64,000 nucleotides of DNA from Carnegiea gigantea (GCA_029747015.1 JAKOGI010000524.1:186001-250000), one strand, 5' to 3'. Positions 25,378 through 38,639 are shown, counted from the first letter of the stretch. Program-made: numbers and translations. Notes: generated from the sequence alone by a model not told the origin.

Positions 25378-28300
25378 ATGAGTACTGAAACTGAAAGACA
25401 ACATGCGGTGCAGCAATCTGAGGATATGAGGACGGAACCTTCAGGGTACTTTATGACATTATTCATTTGTTGGTTGACATTCATTTTGTGGACATTCCAT
25501 TTGTGTCTTTCAATTTTGATTTTGTATGAATTTTGCTTAATGCCACAGGAAGCCGAGCAGATCATATACAATAGAGTTCCTTTTGTCGTTGAGGGAGCTG
25601 GAAGTTTGTAAAAAGCTGCCAAATGGGTTTGATGAATCACTTCTTAGGTAATGAGCCATATTAGAACTTGCAAGCCATTGTTCATTTGGACCTCCCATCC
25701 TTCCAAATCAATGTTTTATGCTTAAGTTATTGATGTGGGGATGATGATGGACCAGCGAGTTTGAGGACACATGCTATGGCATCCAACAACGAGTTGCTGG
25801 AAGTTCATCATTACAAGGTTTCAGACGGACTGATTATGGATCAACTGTGCCATCTAGAGGGGATTCTGCTAGCTATTCAAGGGGAATCCACAGGTGGGAT
25901 AGCCGATCCAGTGGGCGTAGTGATACCGACTCAGATTCAGGTATATGGTTTAGTCTCAATCTTGTTAAGACAGTTTATCTAAAACCTTCAATTGTTGTAG
26001 TTATGCTGAGTGTGTCGTACTTTACTTGTTTCCCTTTTAGATTTGTGGCACTCACATCTCCTTGTCTGCTAAACTCTTTGTTTCATTGGTTGCTTTGAGT
26101 TCTTCAAATGTTTCTCTTGCTGTGCTAGAGTTCATATACCATTCATGCAGTAAGGAGGCTTTTTTTTCAGGCTTGTCTTACATTAGTCAAAAGAAAGTTA
26201 TGTCTGATTTATACGTGAATGGTAGTATTACTCGGAACTCTTGGATAGAGTAAGGATATTATGATGTAGACTACAATAACCCCTACTAAATGTGGATCCT
26301 GCTGACATATTTCGGTGGATTTTGTGCCCTCTTTTTTTTTTTTTTGGGGGGGGGGGGGTATTATATAGTGCACTTTTTCAGCTATTAGCCCGAATACCCA
26401 TACAAAATCTGGGGACGTCCAATCCGGGTCTGGGTTTATTTCACTCAAGGGTCGTGATTGATATAGAAGTTGGTGTCTTACTTTCACATCCTATTTGTGC
26501 CCTCTTTATCCCTTGATTCTGTTATTCCAACATGTGTGATGTCAAAATTTTGAAATGGTTCATTTCGTTTTTATTTTATTTTATTAAGGCTTATGGTTGT
26601 TTTTGATAACTCTGTAAGCTACACAGAGTACAAGGCCAGTGGTTGCAAATATATTGTTAATTAAGTCTCTTGCATGGTTAAAGTGATTGGTCATTGGCTG
26701 CGAGTCCTGTGTTTATTGTTAACTATGTTGCCTTAACTCCTGATATTGACAACGAAATTGGGGGTAGGTAGTGAGAACTTGTTAGGTTCTTTGGATATTG
26801 GCACCGTGCATGTGGGTGCTGCATAGATAGTTGTGCGACGGTATGTTGTGCTCCTGCATAAAGTGTGATTGATTTTTGTCTGAGCGGCAATTAAATTTCC
26901 AAGCTAGAGCCTGTTCCTGGTGCTCCCTTTTAAAGCTAAGGTTCGTGTGACAGAAGTGTAAAGAAAAGTCTTTCGTGTTCTTTTCCCGTTGTATTTGGTA
27001 GTTCTCTTTATAATTTTTCCAATCTAGCCTATACAAGAAGTTCATGATGGAAGTCAATAGATCAAGGTAGGTCTAAACATGGAGAATTTATCTGGGGAGG
27101 GAAGCATGATATTTAAGGGGAATCTTACTTCCTTTTTGTTATGCGGCTCTGTCGCTGTTGTTATTAATATATTGTTTGTACATATCATGGTAGAGTTTAT
27201 CCAAATATGAGTTTTTCTCTGGAAAAATCCATTGCCGTTCTAGATGCCTTAATTGTGGTTCATATTGGATGATTTGGATCAATGCCCAAATGGGAACCAG
27301 GAAATGATCTTTCGCGTTTCTTGAATGTTGAGTTCTTGACATTAAAAAGGACAATTTTTTTTTTAGCCGGGCGCCCGGGGTGGGGGGGGTTAGGTGGCTG
27401 ACTCTTACAATGGTATGTCCAATACTTCTTCTTACTTGCCCTACTCTCAACTACAAGGAAATCCCTTCTGTATTCAATCTGCTGAAAAAAGGGCTTTCTT
27501 TTTGCTTGGAATCATGGTGAAAATGTGGATCTGTCACATCTCTAACCCGTATTATAAATTAAGTAATAGCTTTGTTCTGTGTGAAATATATATGTATACC
27601 TCCTCCCATGAAATGCCGACACGGTTTGAGCAAGATCTGGGATATTATACTTGGTAAAATTGATTTTTCTTGGATTGTAGCGGACTATAGCAGAATGCCT
27701 AATGAAAGTTACTTTTTGTGGAGTAGTTGGTAATCTAGAGGTATTTAGTATATGGTCCAATAGAACCCAGGTATCCATAATTTAGGGTTAAGGCATAGTT
27801 GATGCTCCTTACTTTACGCGGGATTCAGGGGTTTTGCTTTGGCTTTGGAGGTTTGTTTTCTTTAGACTTGGTTCTTTTCCAAAGCATGGTTCGTGCAAGT
27901 CTTTTGGGTGAACAAAGTGACATGTGAAATAATACCTGCACTTTTCCGCTTGGTCTAGAGAAGGTTGGGGAGATGATAGATGTATGCATATAGAAAAATG
28001 AAAATTTTAATTGCTTCATTTTTTGCACCTACAAAGTCTTGGTTCGTTGTATGAAAGAACTCTGTCGTCAGAGTTTGGACATTTTGGGGACAACAGAGCC
28101 CGGGCGAGAATGCCAGGAGTTACCATAGCCTGAAGACTACTCTGTTAAAAAGGTCTTAAATTTAGACCTAGTAAAGGAAAAAATGTACATGTTTCCATTC
28201 TCTCTGGATTGAGCATAGTTTCCCGTAGGTGGGAAAGGAGAGTTTAGTTATTGATTGGGAAAAAAACGGAGAACTTTGGGTTTTTTTTTTTTGGGGGGGG

Positions 28301-30592
28301 GGGGTGGAAAGCTAAATGAATGGGGGACTTTTTTCTGTGATTAGCTGTACTCTTATAGTCTTACGTACTTTTCTATTCAGCTTCGATAATTGTCACCCAA
28401 GATGCACTTGCAATTTGAGGCTCTTGGGCGCTTCATACAACTGCAAAAGTTGATTCTTTCAATCTGGTATATGTGGCATAAGTAAAGTTAATAGCAAATT
28501 TCAATATTGATTGATGTTTGTATTAATGATTTTTTTTTAAGGAGTATCAGAGATACCTATTAATGATTTATCTTAATGAAGCACGGTACTGTAAGTGTAT
28601 GGGTTCAATAAGATTCTTTTTGAGGTGAACTTTGTTCAAGTACATTATTGATTCTGGAACTGAAAATTAAACTAATCTTGTGCGCGCTGTGCTACATAAG
28701 AGGCTGGAAGGCATTATGGCGGCCAGCCAAGGAGGTCTGGGCAGAATTCTGGACACGACGGTCTTCTTGGAAGCGGTTCATTTCCGAGACCAACTGGGTA
28801 TGCGGCAAGTGCGTCAGTTCCGAGGTTTCATCCAAATGGCAACTTACCTCTTAACAGGAGCAATGAACCATATCATCCTCCTCGTCCATATAAGGTAAGT
28901 TTGTTTCTGTCTGACAGTAATGTCTAAGGATTGTCAACAACTTGAATATGTTGCATTTTAGTTTTGTGCTTTGGGATGTGGTTAAGACTTGGGTTGATTG
29001 CATTTTGCTGTGAGAAAATGGGGTATGGGTAAGCTTGTATTTTTACTATTCTTTATATCTTTTGTAGGCAGTTCCTCATACACGAAGGGAAACTAATGAT
29101 TCTTATAATGATGAGACATTTGGTTCGACTGACTCTACAAGCGAGGATAGAGTTGAGGAGGAAAAGAAGCGAAGAGGTATGTCTATGTTCTCCTGAATAC
29201 AGTTTTTAAATACTGGGTTTTGTAATCTTATTTCTTTATTGTTGCAAGATCAACTAACATCAATGTTGACTCTAAAAGAAAAAAAGAAAGTCAAGAGGGA
29301 AGAAGATATAGATAAGGCTTTGAAACTAGGACTTATTAGTTAGACCCTAGTGCAAGGCTATACGTAAAAATTGTGGCTTCAAACTAGGAAGCTGAATCAC
29401 AAAAGTACAAGCTTTTAATTTTACTTGAGTTTTATGGTCATCACTTTTTTCAGCTGAGTTCGAGCTTATGAGGAAGGAGCAGCAAAAAGCTCTTCAAGAG
29501 AAGCAGAAATCAAGTTTGGGCAAGCTTGAGGATCCATTCTCTGACATTGTCGGCCTGCGGGAACATCCTAATGATAGTAAAACCTCTACTGACTCAGATA
29601 AAGTGTTGAAACAAGCTCCACAGGATGACTCTGACAAGCTGCCTCTTCACTCACAAGCTCCTCCACCCAGGCCGCTTGTACCCCCAGGCTTTGTGAATAG
29701 TGTTGTGGATAAGGGCTCCAGTGCCAAGTCTATTGTGCAAGGTGATTCATCAGAGGTAAACTTTTTTTTGTCCTCCCCCCCCCGGGTGACTCTTTTTTCC
29801 CATCCAATTTCTCTTGTGGGTTGAAATAGGGATTTTTGCCCGCAGGGGGGGGGGGGGGGGGGGGGGGGATTTCCCATAATGAAAATAGAAACAATCCAAA
29901 AAGGGGACAATTCTTGTGTCTTGATGGGTAGCTCCTCTGTTCCATCTTCTTCGCCAAGTCTCTTCTTGAGGTCAGCAGCAAATGGGTAGTAGTGTGTTTG
30001 CATCTTACAGTGCAGAGGTTATTCATCCAAGAAAAATGCAGATATTGTACATGCTGTACATATTTAGAATGTTGAGCTGTTCAGAAACAGAAATATGTTG
30101 CGATGTTTCATACCATTTGTTATGATGATCTTATTGATTGTAGCTAAAAAAGTTTTGTCAACTATGTGAGGGCCCGATGCTTAGAGAGGGGGATCCCTCC
30201 GGGAGAGGGTTGGGATAGCTTATGTGGGCCTTGTTCCGTGACGAATTTGGGCCTCAAAGCTACCATATGGTTGTCCCCCCCCCCCCGGTCTTTTGTCCCC
30301 ATGTCCCACCGGGTTGAGTATTGTGTGTGTGTGGTCATCTATGTTGAAGGACTGACATATTTGGACGGCGGATCTCACGATGAGGGGTAGGATTGTTTAT
30401 GGTCTCTGGCTACCCTTCTTCCATCACGAATGTGGACCTCAAGGCTACGTATCTTTTCTTTTTTTTTGGGGGGGGGGGGGTGTAAAGGCCGTTCTTCCTC
30501 CATAAATCGAGACCCGAAGGCTTTGATAGCAATATGTGCTTTGTTTTTTTTTTTGGGGGGGGGGGTCTGACGGTGCTGTTGCCAAGGTGCCA

Positions 30593-30641
<49 letters not shown>

Positions 30642-33600
30642 TCGCTCTCACACTGCTTGCTGTTATTTTGTCACCTTTGTTACCTTTTCCTGTTCCATGC
30701 TCCATTAGTGGTCAGGTTTGTTGCAGATTGGTGGCTATAACTGCTTTCTTTTTTTAAAAACATTGTCTTTTTGGAAGCTTTTAAATTTGCATTGTGTCGG
30801 AAGAGCTGTGTTTTCATTATCTCCCAATCTGCCCTGATTCTTGGCCTCCTCCATCCTGTTTCTGCCGCTTTTCTTCTCCTTCTCCCTCTTTTCAAGAGAA
30901 GGGGGGGGGGATGAAGGTTAGCATTATATCCATTTACGCTTTCCAAACTTCTGTATGGACCACACAGGGGAATTCCCAGAGATAACATCTACGCCTTTGT
31001 AATTCGTTCGATTTCAAGTGTAAGCATCTGACTCGTTTCAAAATTAATATCACCTATATTCTTTCTTTGACAAACAATTCTCATATTTCTCGCCTGGCAG
31101 CCCTTTCTAATGCCTATGAAAGAGTTTTTGTTTATGTGTAGAAACCCTATCTAAAAATACTCAGACATTTTGCATTTGAAATTTTATAGGAAGTTAATTT
31201 GTGTCCTCTGCTGTTGGACTATTGCATTCTCTGTAAATCCTTATGACTACATCTTTGCTACTGTAGGTTGGGAAATCTGGTATGGAAAACAGCCATCAAG
31301 ATATGATAAGCATAACTCACTTAATCAGCTCCAATGAGACACGGGGTGAAACCATTAGCCTGTCTGCTCTCAAGCATAAGAAATTGCTAGATTCATCATC
31401 AATTGTTGGAGCTGGTGACACAATGAAAGGGTCAAGGCTTCTGGATGTCAGTGAAGTCCTTGAAAATGGGCAAATTTTGGCACTTGATTCTGAGGTTACT
31501 GGACATAAATTACTGAGCGAGCCTGGTCGCTCAACATCCATTTTGGAAAAGCTGTTCGGCAACACTTTAACCGCAAGCAGTGGCAGTATGTCCAACTCTG
31601 TTGAGGTATCCTTTCCCATCTCTTACATTTTATTTTGCTGAGCCCCCCCATTTGATAACAATGTCAGTATTGTATCAATTCTATCTGTTTCGTAGTGCGA
31701 ATTGTATAGACCAAAAACCATTTTGTGTCCTGCTGCTGCAGTTACTTTAGTTGTCTCAGTGATTATTCTATTGTGGAGAGCTGCTGCTAACTGCTGTTAT
31801 GCATGTTTTCTGCTAGAAGTTTGGCTATTAATATTTGTCAGTATTACTGTACTGCCCCTGTTTCCCACTATTCTCAACATTATTCGCATTGCTTAGACTT
31901 CTTTCATGCAGTAATTTGACGGTTCTATGAGATTTAGGCCCCCCCCCCCCAAAAAAAGGAGGAAACCCGGCAACTGATCTGAAGAGCCTGCTAACTGCTG
32001 CGGTTTCTATGAAAAAAATCACTTTGGTTGGTCAAACGGGGTGGGGGGGGGGGAATCAGTTTTCAGTTTGATTTTGGTTCAGAAAAGTTTTGTTAGCGAA
32101 CTGAAAGTGAGCATTTATTTATTTATTTATTTTGTAGAACCAATTTTTTTCGGAAAATATCTTCTTTTGTCTGTGCTATAAATCTCGTAAATGGATGTTT
32201 ATTTATGAATGGTTAATTGGCAACCATACAAAAACGGGGTAAAGAGTTTCCTTTGGTCAGTTACTGTTCACAAAATCCGAACCAAAAATCACGTAACCAA
32301 ACTCCAGTTGACCAGTTTTGCACATGCCTAGGTTGGATGCCAGAGGAGTTTGAAGACCTGATATATTGATGAATGGACCTAGCTTTGCATCAAGTCTTAA
32401 CAAACATGAATGAGTTGCCCTGTGCTCATTTTATTCTAGCAGGACGTGGGGGCCTATCTGGCTTTGTGGCTCTAAGGGCAAGCATCCAAATGACATTTGG
32501 TGGTGTTAGGACAAAAACAGGGTACTCCATATATCTGTGGCTGCGCCCTACTCAAAAACGAGGTTGCCAGAGAAACACCTCAACAAGGCAACAACAAAAT
32601 CTATGGCCTCAATTTTTTTGGGGGGGGGGGGGGAGGGCAGAAAAAAAGAGGTGAAGTAGATAGCTAGGGAAGTGTTCAAATCATTCATGTTTACAAACCC
32701 ATGAGGTTGCTATTACTCTTCAGTCATAGGTGGTGGATAATGGATTGCTTGGTACTTAATAATTTACTTTGAATTTTTAAGTTCAGGTCTTTCTCTCTCT
32801 TTCGTTTTCTCCTATAAAATTAAAAGTGCCCCCTGGTATTTTTTTTTTTTTTTAAAAAAATTCTGGATCTGCCAGTGAGGACATGTTACTGTTTCTTTAG
32901 GTTATTATCTTAAGGGGTGGCAGTACTTCGTTCTCAGCTCATTAGTTAAATGCATAGACAAAGAAGAATAATGGGAGAGATGGTGGTCTCAACTGATGGG
33001 GCTAAGGGAATTTCCTCTCTGTGAAAGCTAAATGACTCTCTTGCCCTCACAAGTCACAACTGCTATAGATAAGATTCAATTAGATATTCTAGCGACGCTC
33101 AAAAGCCAAGAGCTTGGTGTTCGTTCATTTATCAAATGGGTCTTCTTACATGCTCAATTACCTTTTAACAACTGAGGTTCCCAGTGATCAAAAGAGATTT
33201 GCTGGTTATGTAAGAAAACTGGAGCAAATAAACTTGAAAATGACTGTTACTGAGAGATTCTGTCAGCAGCACTAGCCATGAACCGAGCAGTTCAATCATC
33301 TGTATTTGCATTAAATTAACCACGCTTTGGAGTTGCTGCGGGATGGCTAGGAAAAGAGAAGTCAAAATCTTCAGCCTAAAGGAAATTAGACAGGGATTCT
33401 TGGATGACTGCAAAACATGATTGAAATTGAACTCCTTTGCACCTTGCTAGGTTGGCCTCAAAAAAGTACGCTTCATCCTTGTTAACTTGTCAAAGGTTCA
33501 TACTAACTAGGTTCAGTCCTAGGTAGATCTAGACTTGTTCTCCAAAGACCACCTTCTTGCTTGTAGTGAACTTGTGAAGGGTTCATACTAACTAGGTTCA

Positions 33601-36600
33601 GTCCTAGATGGATCTAGACCTGTTCTCAGTTGAAGTGCAATAATTAGTTTGTATGCAACGTGTGCAGTACATAAGATAGCCAGTCAGTTATTAATGCTCA
33701 TGTGATTGATTATTAACAAGCCCAGTCAGATCCTCGACAAATTTCAGGGCCTGCTTGTGGATAATTGTCTGATTTGACCTTGTATTTGCTATGTCTAGGG
33801 TCATGATGCAAAAACAGATGATATTTGGAGCCCTAACACATTACAATCCAAGTTTGCGGTTTGGTTTCTTGAAGAAGGTAAATCCTCTCAAATGTTTTAT
33901 TTTTGAAGTCATTAAAGGTTTCAACTTTCAAGTATTTTAATTCCTTAACTATTCATGCAGATAGGAAACCTCTGGAGGATATATCATCAGAAAAGCCAAG
34001 TGATCTGCTGTCATTGATTGTTGGTGGTGAAAAAGGTGGTTCTGATCTGCCTGACATAACAATGATGGGGCCAATCTTGCCTCCTGGGCCAATGCTGGGC
34101 CACATGACTCCCGAATTGGCACATTCTACTGCTGAGATGCCAGCACGATTACCTAATAGTAATGGTCCAGAACCAAAGCCTGCAGTGCTCACATGTGAAG
34201 ATCTAGAGCAGTCAATTCTTTCTGAAGTAGGTGGAAATAGTTCAAATTGTCAACCTGGTGGGGATGAAACATCTGCTTTAGATGCAAAAGTTAGTGCTGA
34301 GGTCGATAATCAAGCTTCACATCATCTTCTTTCCTTGCTACAGAAGGGAATGGGTTCAAGAAATGTGAAATCCACGTCAAACGTGGACGGAGTATCTTTT
34401 GACAAAGGGTATGATCATGAATTTGGGAAGGTGGATGTGATTAATGCCAATACAAGCAATGTGAATGCTGATGGCTTGAGGAGCTCTGAAAAAACATTGA
34501 CCCTTGAAGCACTGTTTGGAACAGCTTTCATGAAGGAGCTGCACTCTGCCCAAAAAAATTCCGGGTCCACACGACTTGATGTGCCAGAGCCTCTCGGTCT
34601 GCCCTCTTCATTTGCTGATGGTGCACCCTTCTCTTCGACAAGGAATGATATTGGCAGTGGACTTGGTAGCTGTGATGGCGACATTTCTTCATCAAGAGAT
34701 GGGATCGCTAAATTGAAAGGAGGATGCTGGCTAGGGATTCATGACTCTGTTGAGGAAGCGGGATTTTCGAAGCCACCAGCTGAAATTGATCCTAGATTTA
34801 ATAGCATTGAGGGGAGAATTGAAGCCGGGCTTCCTGAAGAAGACATTTTAATTAGGAGTCTTGGTGATCCTATCAGTCACCAGAACTCTATGTTGGTGCC
34901 GAATTCGGCTTCATATAACAAAAACTTCCTATCATCTTCGTCAAACACACCCAACGTTATGGAAAAACTAGCTGTGCTAGGTGCTGCTCTGAGAGATGAA
35001 AGATCTATGATAAGAGGTCAGGACCCGCTGTTGTTGCGTGATCCTTATGAAATGGTAAAACCTGAGATTCCATTCCAAAATTTGCATCAACAGGCTTCTT
35101 CTCCTCGGCTCCATGCTGCCCAAATGAATCCAGGAAGACCATTGTTTCATGCTTTAGATTCACATACTCATCTTGATCCGCATTTGAAGTTTATGCCTCC
35201 CGATGCTTCTATGCATAATCAGTTACCAACAAATATCGGTCACCATCCTCCACCAGGACCTCCACACCGTAGCGCTGGTCTGCCAGGCTTTGATCCACTT
35301 TTTCCCCCTCCTGTGTTACAGCACATGGCTGGGAGTCTTGCTCCACCCCAGCTGCTGAGGGGATTTCCCAGTGGTGCACCAATGCCTCCTCATCCTGGTC
35401 ATAATCCTGCGGGTTACATTCCAGACCATAATCCGATGCAAGGATTTCCATTTGGTCAACGACGGCCACAGTTTGGCGGTCCTGTAATGGGTTCTCCAGG
35501 TAAAGTGGCTGATCTCAAGAGCATTGTCTCTCTTGGTACCTGTTTTGTTCCACGTGCATGTGGTCTCATTCAAGAGTGTCATCTTGCCTCTGGATTTGGG
35601 GTCACTTCTGGTCCTTTCTCATTCCTTTTTGGGTTTTTTTTGGTTTTGGGAAAATTTGCTTAAAATAATCAGAAGTATGCAAATAATTGAAACTGTGATG
35701 TTTGCATCAGACTCTCAACCTGTTTGTTCCCTGTATGCCCATGCCACAAATTACACTTACCACACAAATACACAACACATAGGTGACCATACATTTTGCA
35801 TTTCCAATGTACATGGTACGTGTAAATGTTTGTATTGGTATACAATGCAGATATAGGTTGAAAGTTTCGTATATAGCATGTAAATGTCTTAGTTTGGATT
35901 ATTTCGCGCATTTGACCCATGCTACACATTACACTTAACACACAACACATAGTTGACTGTACATTTTGCATTTCCGTTGTACATGGTATGTGTAAATGCT
36001 TGCATTGGTATATAATGCAGATATAGGTTGAAAGTTTTGTATATAGCATGCTTAGTTTGGATTATTTCGCACACTTGACCTATAGCTTGGATCACTTTAA
36101 GTGAATCCCTCCCCCCCCCCCCCCCAAAAAAAAAAATTCTTTTTCGTCCACTAGCAAAGCTACTCCATGACCCCTCCCCCCCTTTGGTCTACTAGCAAAG
36201 ATACTCCATGCCTCTGTCTGCATTTGAATTTGGAATGTTTTGTATGTAACATTAAGTGTCCTAGTTTGGATTATTTTGCACATTTGACCTATACCTTGGA
36301 TCATTTTTAGTGAATTTCTTTTTTTTATTTCCTTTTTTTTTTGGGGCGGGGGGTTTATTTTTAGTGGGTCTACCAGCAGAGCTACTCCATGCTCTTGTCT
36401 GCAATTGAGTTTGGATCACAATGTTGATTGCTTCTTGGTTGAAGTTAGAAACTTTGCGGCTATTCATCAACTTCAGCTGCTAGACAACGTCTGGTGGTTC
36501 TTTTTTGTTTTAAGCCGTGTTCTTTTCAACTTATTATGAGTAACTTATTGCTGATAAATGTTGATGAATATTCATGAACGTTAATCAGTGCTAATGAGTG

Positions 36601-36990
36601 CTGATTATGGATAAAATTGTGAATCGGAGATATGGCTATGTGCTGATGATGAGTGTTGGTCAGTGCGGATTGGAGCGTTAGCACCAATCAGTGGATGCTA
36701 ATAATAAGTATTTATGATAAATTGAATAGAACAGACCCTTAACAGCGCTGGGAAAGTGTTGTATTCGTGTGATTGTCTTACTGGTCTTGTTTTGAGCTTC
36801 TGATAACATTTACAATTCAGGAGCTGATCTTGGTGGTGCAAATAATCCCCCGGATGCATTCCAAAGGCTGCTGGAGATGGAACTTAGGGCGAACCCGAAG
36901 CAAACGCACCCAAACCCTTTTGCCGCCTCTGGTGGTCATAGCCGACCGATGTACGGACATGAGCTGGATATGGGTTTTCAGTACAGATAG
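25378..36990 (+). CDS. CBE1: CBE1-like eIF4E-binding protein
   Basis: This matches the plant protein encoded by At4g01290 (CBE1, Conserved Binding of eIF4E 1), which binds the cap-binding factors eIF4E/eIFiso4E in the cytoplasm and is associated with 5'-cap complexes. Exons: 25378-25445, 25549-25647, 25756-25940, 28701-28894, 29068-29176, 29454-29755, 31267-31605, 33799-33877, 33961-35499, 36821-36990, giving 1027 residues. Residues 29-35 are YTIEFLL, a perfect YxxxxL-phi eIF4E-binding motif (25565-25585). An Arg/Ser/Asp-rich segment follows, then GHDGLLGSGSFPRP, NEPYHPPRPYK, an acidic/basic coiled region (ETFGSTDSTSEDRVEEEKKRR) and an RKEQQKAL helix. The large exon 9 is rich in Gly/Pro/Met and includes KSIxxLFG-type and PPxxPP segments. 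The protein is mainly disordered, as is usual for the family. The C-terminus ends MYGHELDMGFQYR. Its introns hold most of the unusual repeats in this window. Confidence 0.92.
26332..26358. repeat. T14-G13 composite tract, CBE1 intron 3
   Basis: A pure T run joins a pure G run with no interruption. It is one of twelve strict tracts listed in the findings. A second, T12-G12, lies in the same intron at 28281-28304. Confidence 0.95.
29845..29868. repeat. G24 homopolymer, CBE1 intron 6
   Basis: This is the longest uninterrupted G run in the window, about 90 bp after the exon 6 donor. Confidence 0.9.
30459..30565. repeat. Two T-G composite tracts (T9-G13, T11-G11), CBE1 intron 6
   Basis: The tracts at 30459-30480 and 30544-30565 are only 63 bp apart. 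Their immediate flanks are not alike, so local duplication of a single tract is not obvious. Confidence 0.9.
30596..30633. repeat. (CT)19 microsatellite, CBE1 intron 6
   Basis: A pure CT run is followed by a CG-rich degenerate end. It generates spurious Leu/Ser and Arg/Glu ORFs on the two strands. Confidence 0.95.
33495..33630. repeat. 85-bp tandem direct repeat, CBE1 intron 7
   Basis: The string beginning GGTTCATACTAACTAGG occurs at 33495 and again at 33580. About 50 bp are nearly identical (a few substitutions), followed by diverged text. Confidence 0.85.
35740..36470. repeat. Degenerate tandem array, CBE1 intron 9
   Basis: The landmark ACATTTTGCATTTCC occurs at 35791-35805 and 35961-35975 (170 bp apart). 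The landmark AGTTTGGATTATTT recurs at 35891, 36054 and 36263. A second module (CTACTAGCAAAGATACTCCATG and variants) occurs three times at about 36150-36390. The copies are imperfect and include a C15-A11 tract at 36111-36136. Confidence 0.85.
36517..36735. mobile_element. MITE-like element, CBE1 intron 9
   Basis: The left end (GTGTTCTTTTCAACTTATTATGAG) and the reverse complement of the right end (GTCTGTTCTATTCAATTTATCATAA) agree over most of about 35 positions. This gives an imperfect terminal inverted repeat around a ~220 bp AT-rich body with internal GTGCTGAT-type repeats and no ORF. A shorter relative lies at 62431-62543. Target-site duplication was not clear. Confidence 0.6.
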
Positions 36991-37502
36991 TGGTTTGTGT
37001 TCGGTGATTGTGGATGTAATTCTGTAGAGAAAATTATAACCATCATCTTCATCCTAGCTAACTTTTAGAGGATGGGCCTTAAATGTTTTTACTATAGATT
37101 GTGGATATGGTAGTTTTATGTGTTCTTGTGTCTCTACGACTCTGCAGAATTTTTGAATTTTTATTTTATTTTTCACTATTTTTGGGGGCAGAAATGGGGA
37201 AATGGAGGGAAGGGAAGAGTGAAGTTCCAAGGGAGCTCTTGCCATATGGTTGTTTGGAGTGGCAACTTAGCTACTTGGCAACGGTTTGGTTCAAAAAAAT
37301 TCGAAATGGCAAGAAATTAAATATGAAACCAAGATGTTGTGTGCTTGGTTTCGCTTATGTGTTTGAATGACTAAAAACATTACTAAGTCATATGTTTACG
37401 TAAATATCGTAATTGTCGAAAAGAAAATTAAAATGGCATTGGTCTTGCTGTGTAAATCCAGGTCCAAAGTAGTCAGACGTTAGGAAGCGAAAAGGTGCTA
37501 TT
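36991..37502. other. CBE1 3' flank
   Basis: This is probably the 3' UTR and terminator region of CBE1, with AT-rich spacer up to the tRNA gene. No gene is supported. AAAA at 37490-37493 is the Pol III terminator (TTTT on the minus strand) of the tRNA. Confidence 0.5.
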
Positions 37503-37575
37503 GTCTGAGCCCGGATTCGAACCGGGGACCTTTAGCGTGTAAAGCTAGTGTGATAACCAACTACACTACTCAGAC
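37503..37575 (-). tRNA. tRNA-Val (anticodon UAC)
   Basis: Read on the minus strand the 73 nt fold as a standard cloverleaf. The acceptor stem GTCTGAG/CTCAGAC is perfect. The D-arm is GTGTAGTTGGTTATCAC. The anticodon stem CTAGC/GCTAA has one C-A mismatch at the top and loop TTTACAC gives anticodon UAC (Val, codon GUA). The T-arm CCCGG-TTCGAAT-CCGGG is perfect and supplies the B box. There is no intron and no encoded CCA. A Pol III TTTT terminator follows about ten bases after the 3' end. Confidence 0.95.
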
Positions 37576-37690
37576 TTCCGTGCCCTCAATTTTCGTAACC
37601 GCATTTTAGATGAAAAGTAAGTAACGTAGCTTAGAATTAATAGCTGATGGTCAGTGTTTTAACAATAGGTAATGGGAACTGAAGCACCAA

Positions 37691-38156
37691 GGACATGTTT
37701 ATTTTAGCGGTAAAATTTAGTAATTATACTAAAAATTGATGAGATTTAGTTATAAGCAATGGGAGTTGAAGCACTAAAGAGTAGCCATAATTCACTAGAT
37801 ATATCTAAATTTGAACACTAAAACAAACAAATTTTAATTCTCTAATTTCCAATACTCAAACAAGTAGTAGATAACATATTCAATTCTCAACCCCAAATGA
37901 TCAAGCAATCTTCCCTAACCAAAGGACATGTTTATTTTAGCGGTAAAATTTAGTAATTATACTAAAAATTGATGAGATTTAGTTATAAGCAATGGGAGTT
38001 GAAGCACTAAAGAGTAGCCATAATTCACTAGATATATCTAAATTTGAACACTAAAACAAACAAATTTTAATTCTCTAATTTCCAATACTCAAACAAGTAG
38101 TAGATAACATATTCAATTCTCAACCCCAAATGATCAAGCAATCTTCCCTAACCAAA
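37691..38156. repeat. Perfect 233-bp tandem duplication
   Basis: Unit 1 (37691-37923) and unit 2 (37924-38156) appear identical over the full 233 bp by eye. A short stretch before unit 1 (about 37660-37690) also resembles the repeat interior, so the array may start with a partial unit. The identity points to a very recent duplication. Confidence 0.95.
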
Positions 38157-38639
38157 GGGCAAATGCTCCCCCTCTTGCAGATCCCTCCCACAAAGAAGTT
38201 GGTTGTCGGTAATGACAGTAAGTGAAGTTAAATTTTATGCATTTGAATTCTGAAATTAAAATCAGTCATTTTCCATTGAGCTAACTATTATAGACTCGTG
38301 TTATGCATGATGTATGATGAAGTAGATCTTTAGAACATACTGTCTTCTTCTTCGATCATACCCACCCCTCCATCTCCCTATCTCTATCTTTCCTCCTCTT
38401 ATTCGTTCCCTGTCTTCTCTAATTTGCTTCATTTACATCTTAAAATCCACCCAGAGTCCCTAGGCCCCATCGCTTACCCTTAATCCCTCCTAACATAAAC
38501 CAAAAGCTTTATATTTATATCTTGATTTTAGGAAGAGCCTTAAAAAAAAAGATATAGATGATGAAAACTTTATTAGAGAAATTGATATATAAATTTAGAA
38601 TTCTTTGTCAAAATATTTGTATACATTTTAATCAATTAA

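Noticed and set aside
33953..35582. Several minus-strand ORFs over CBE1 exon 9
   Set aside because: They are antisense shadows of the long coding exon with no recognisable motif.
35669..36049. 126-codon minus-strand ORF with internal repeats
   Set aside because: It is a product of the intronic repeat array in CBE1 intron 9.
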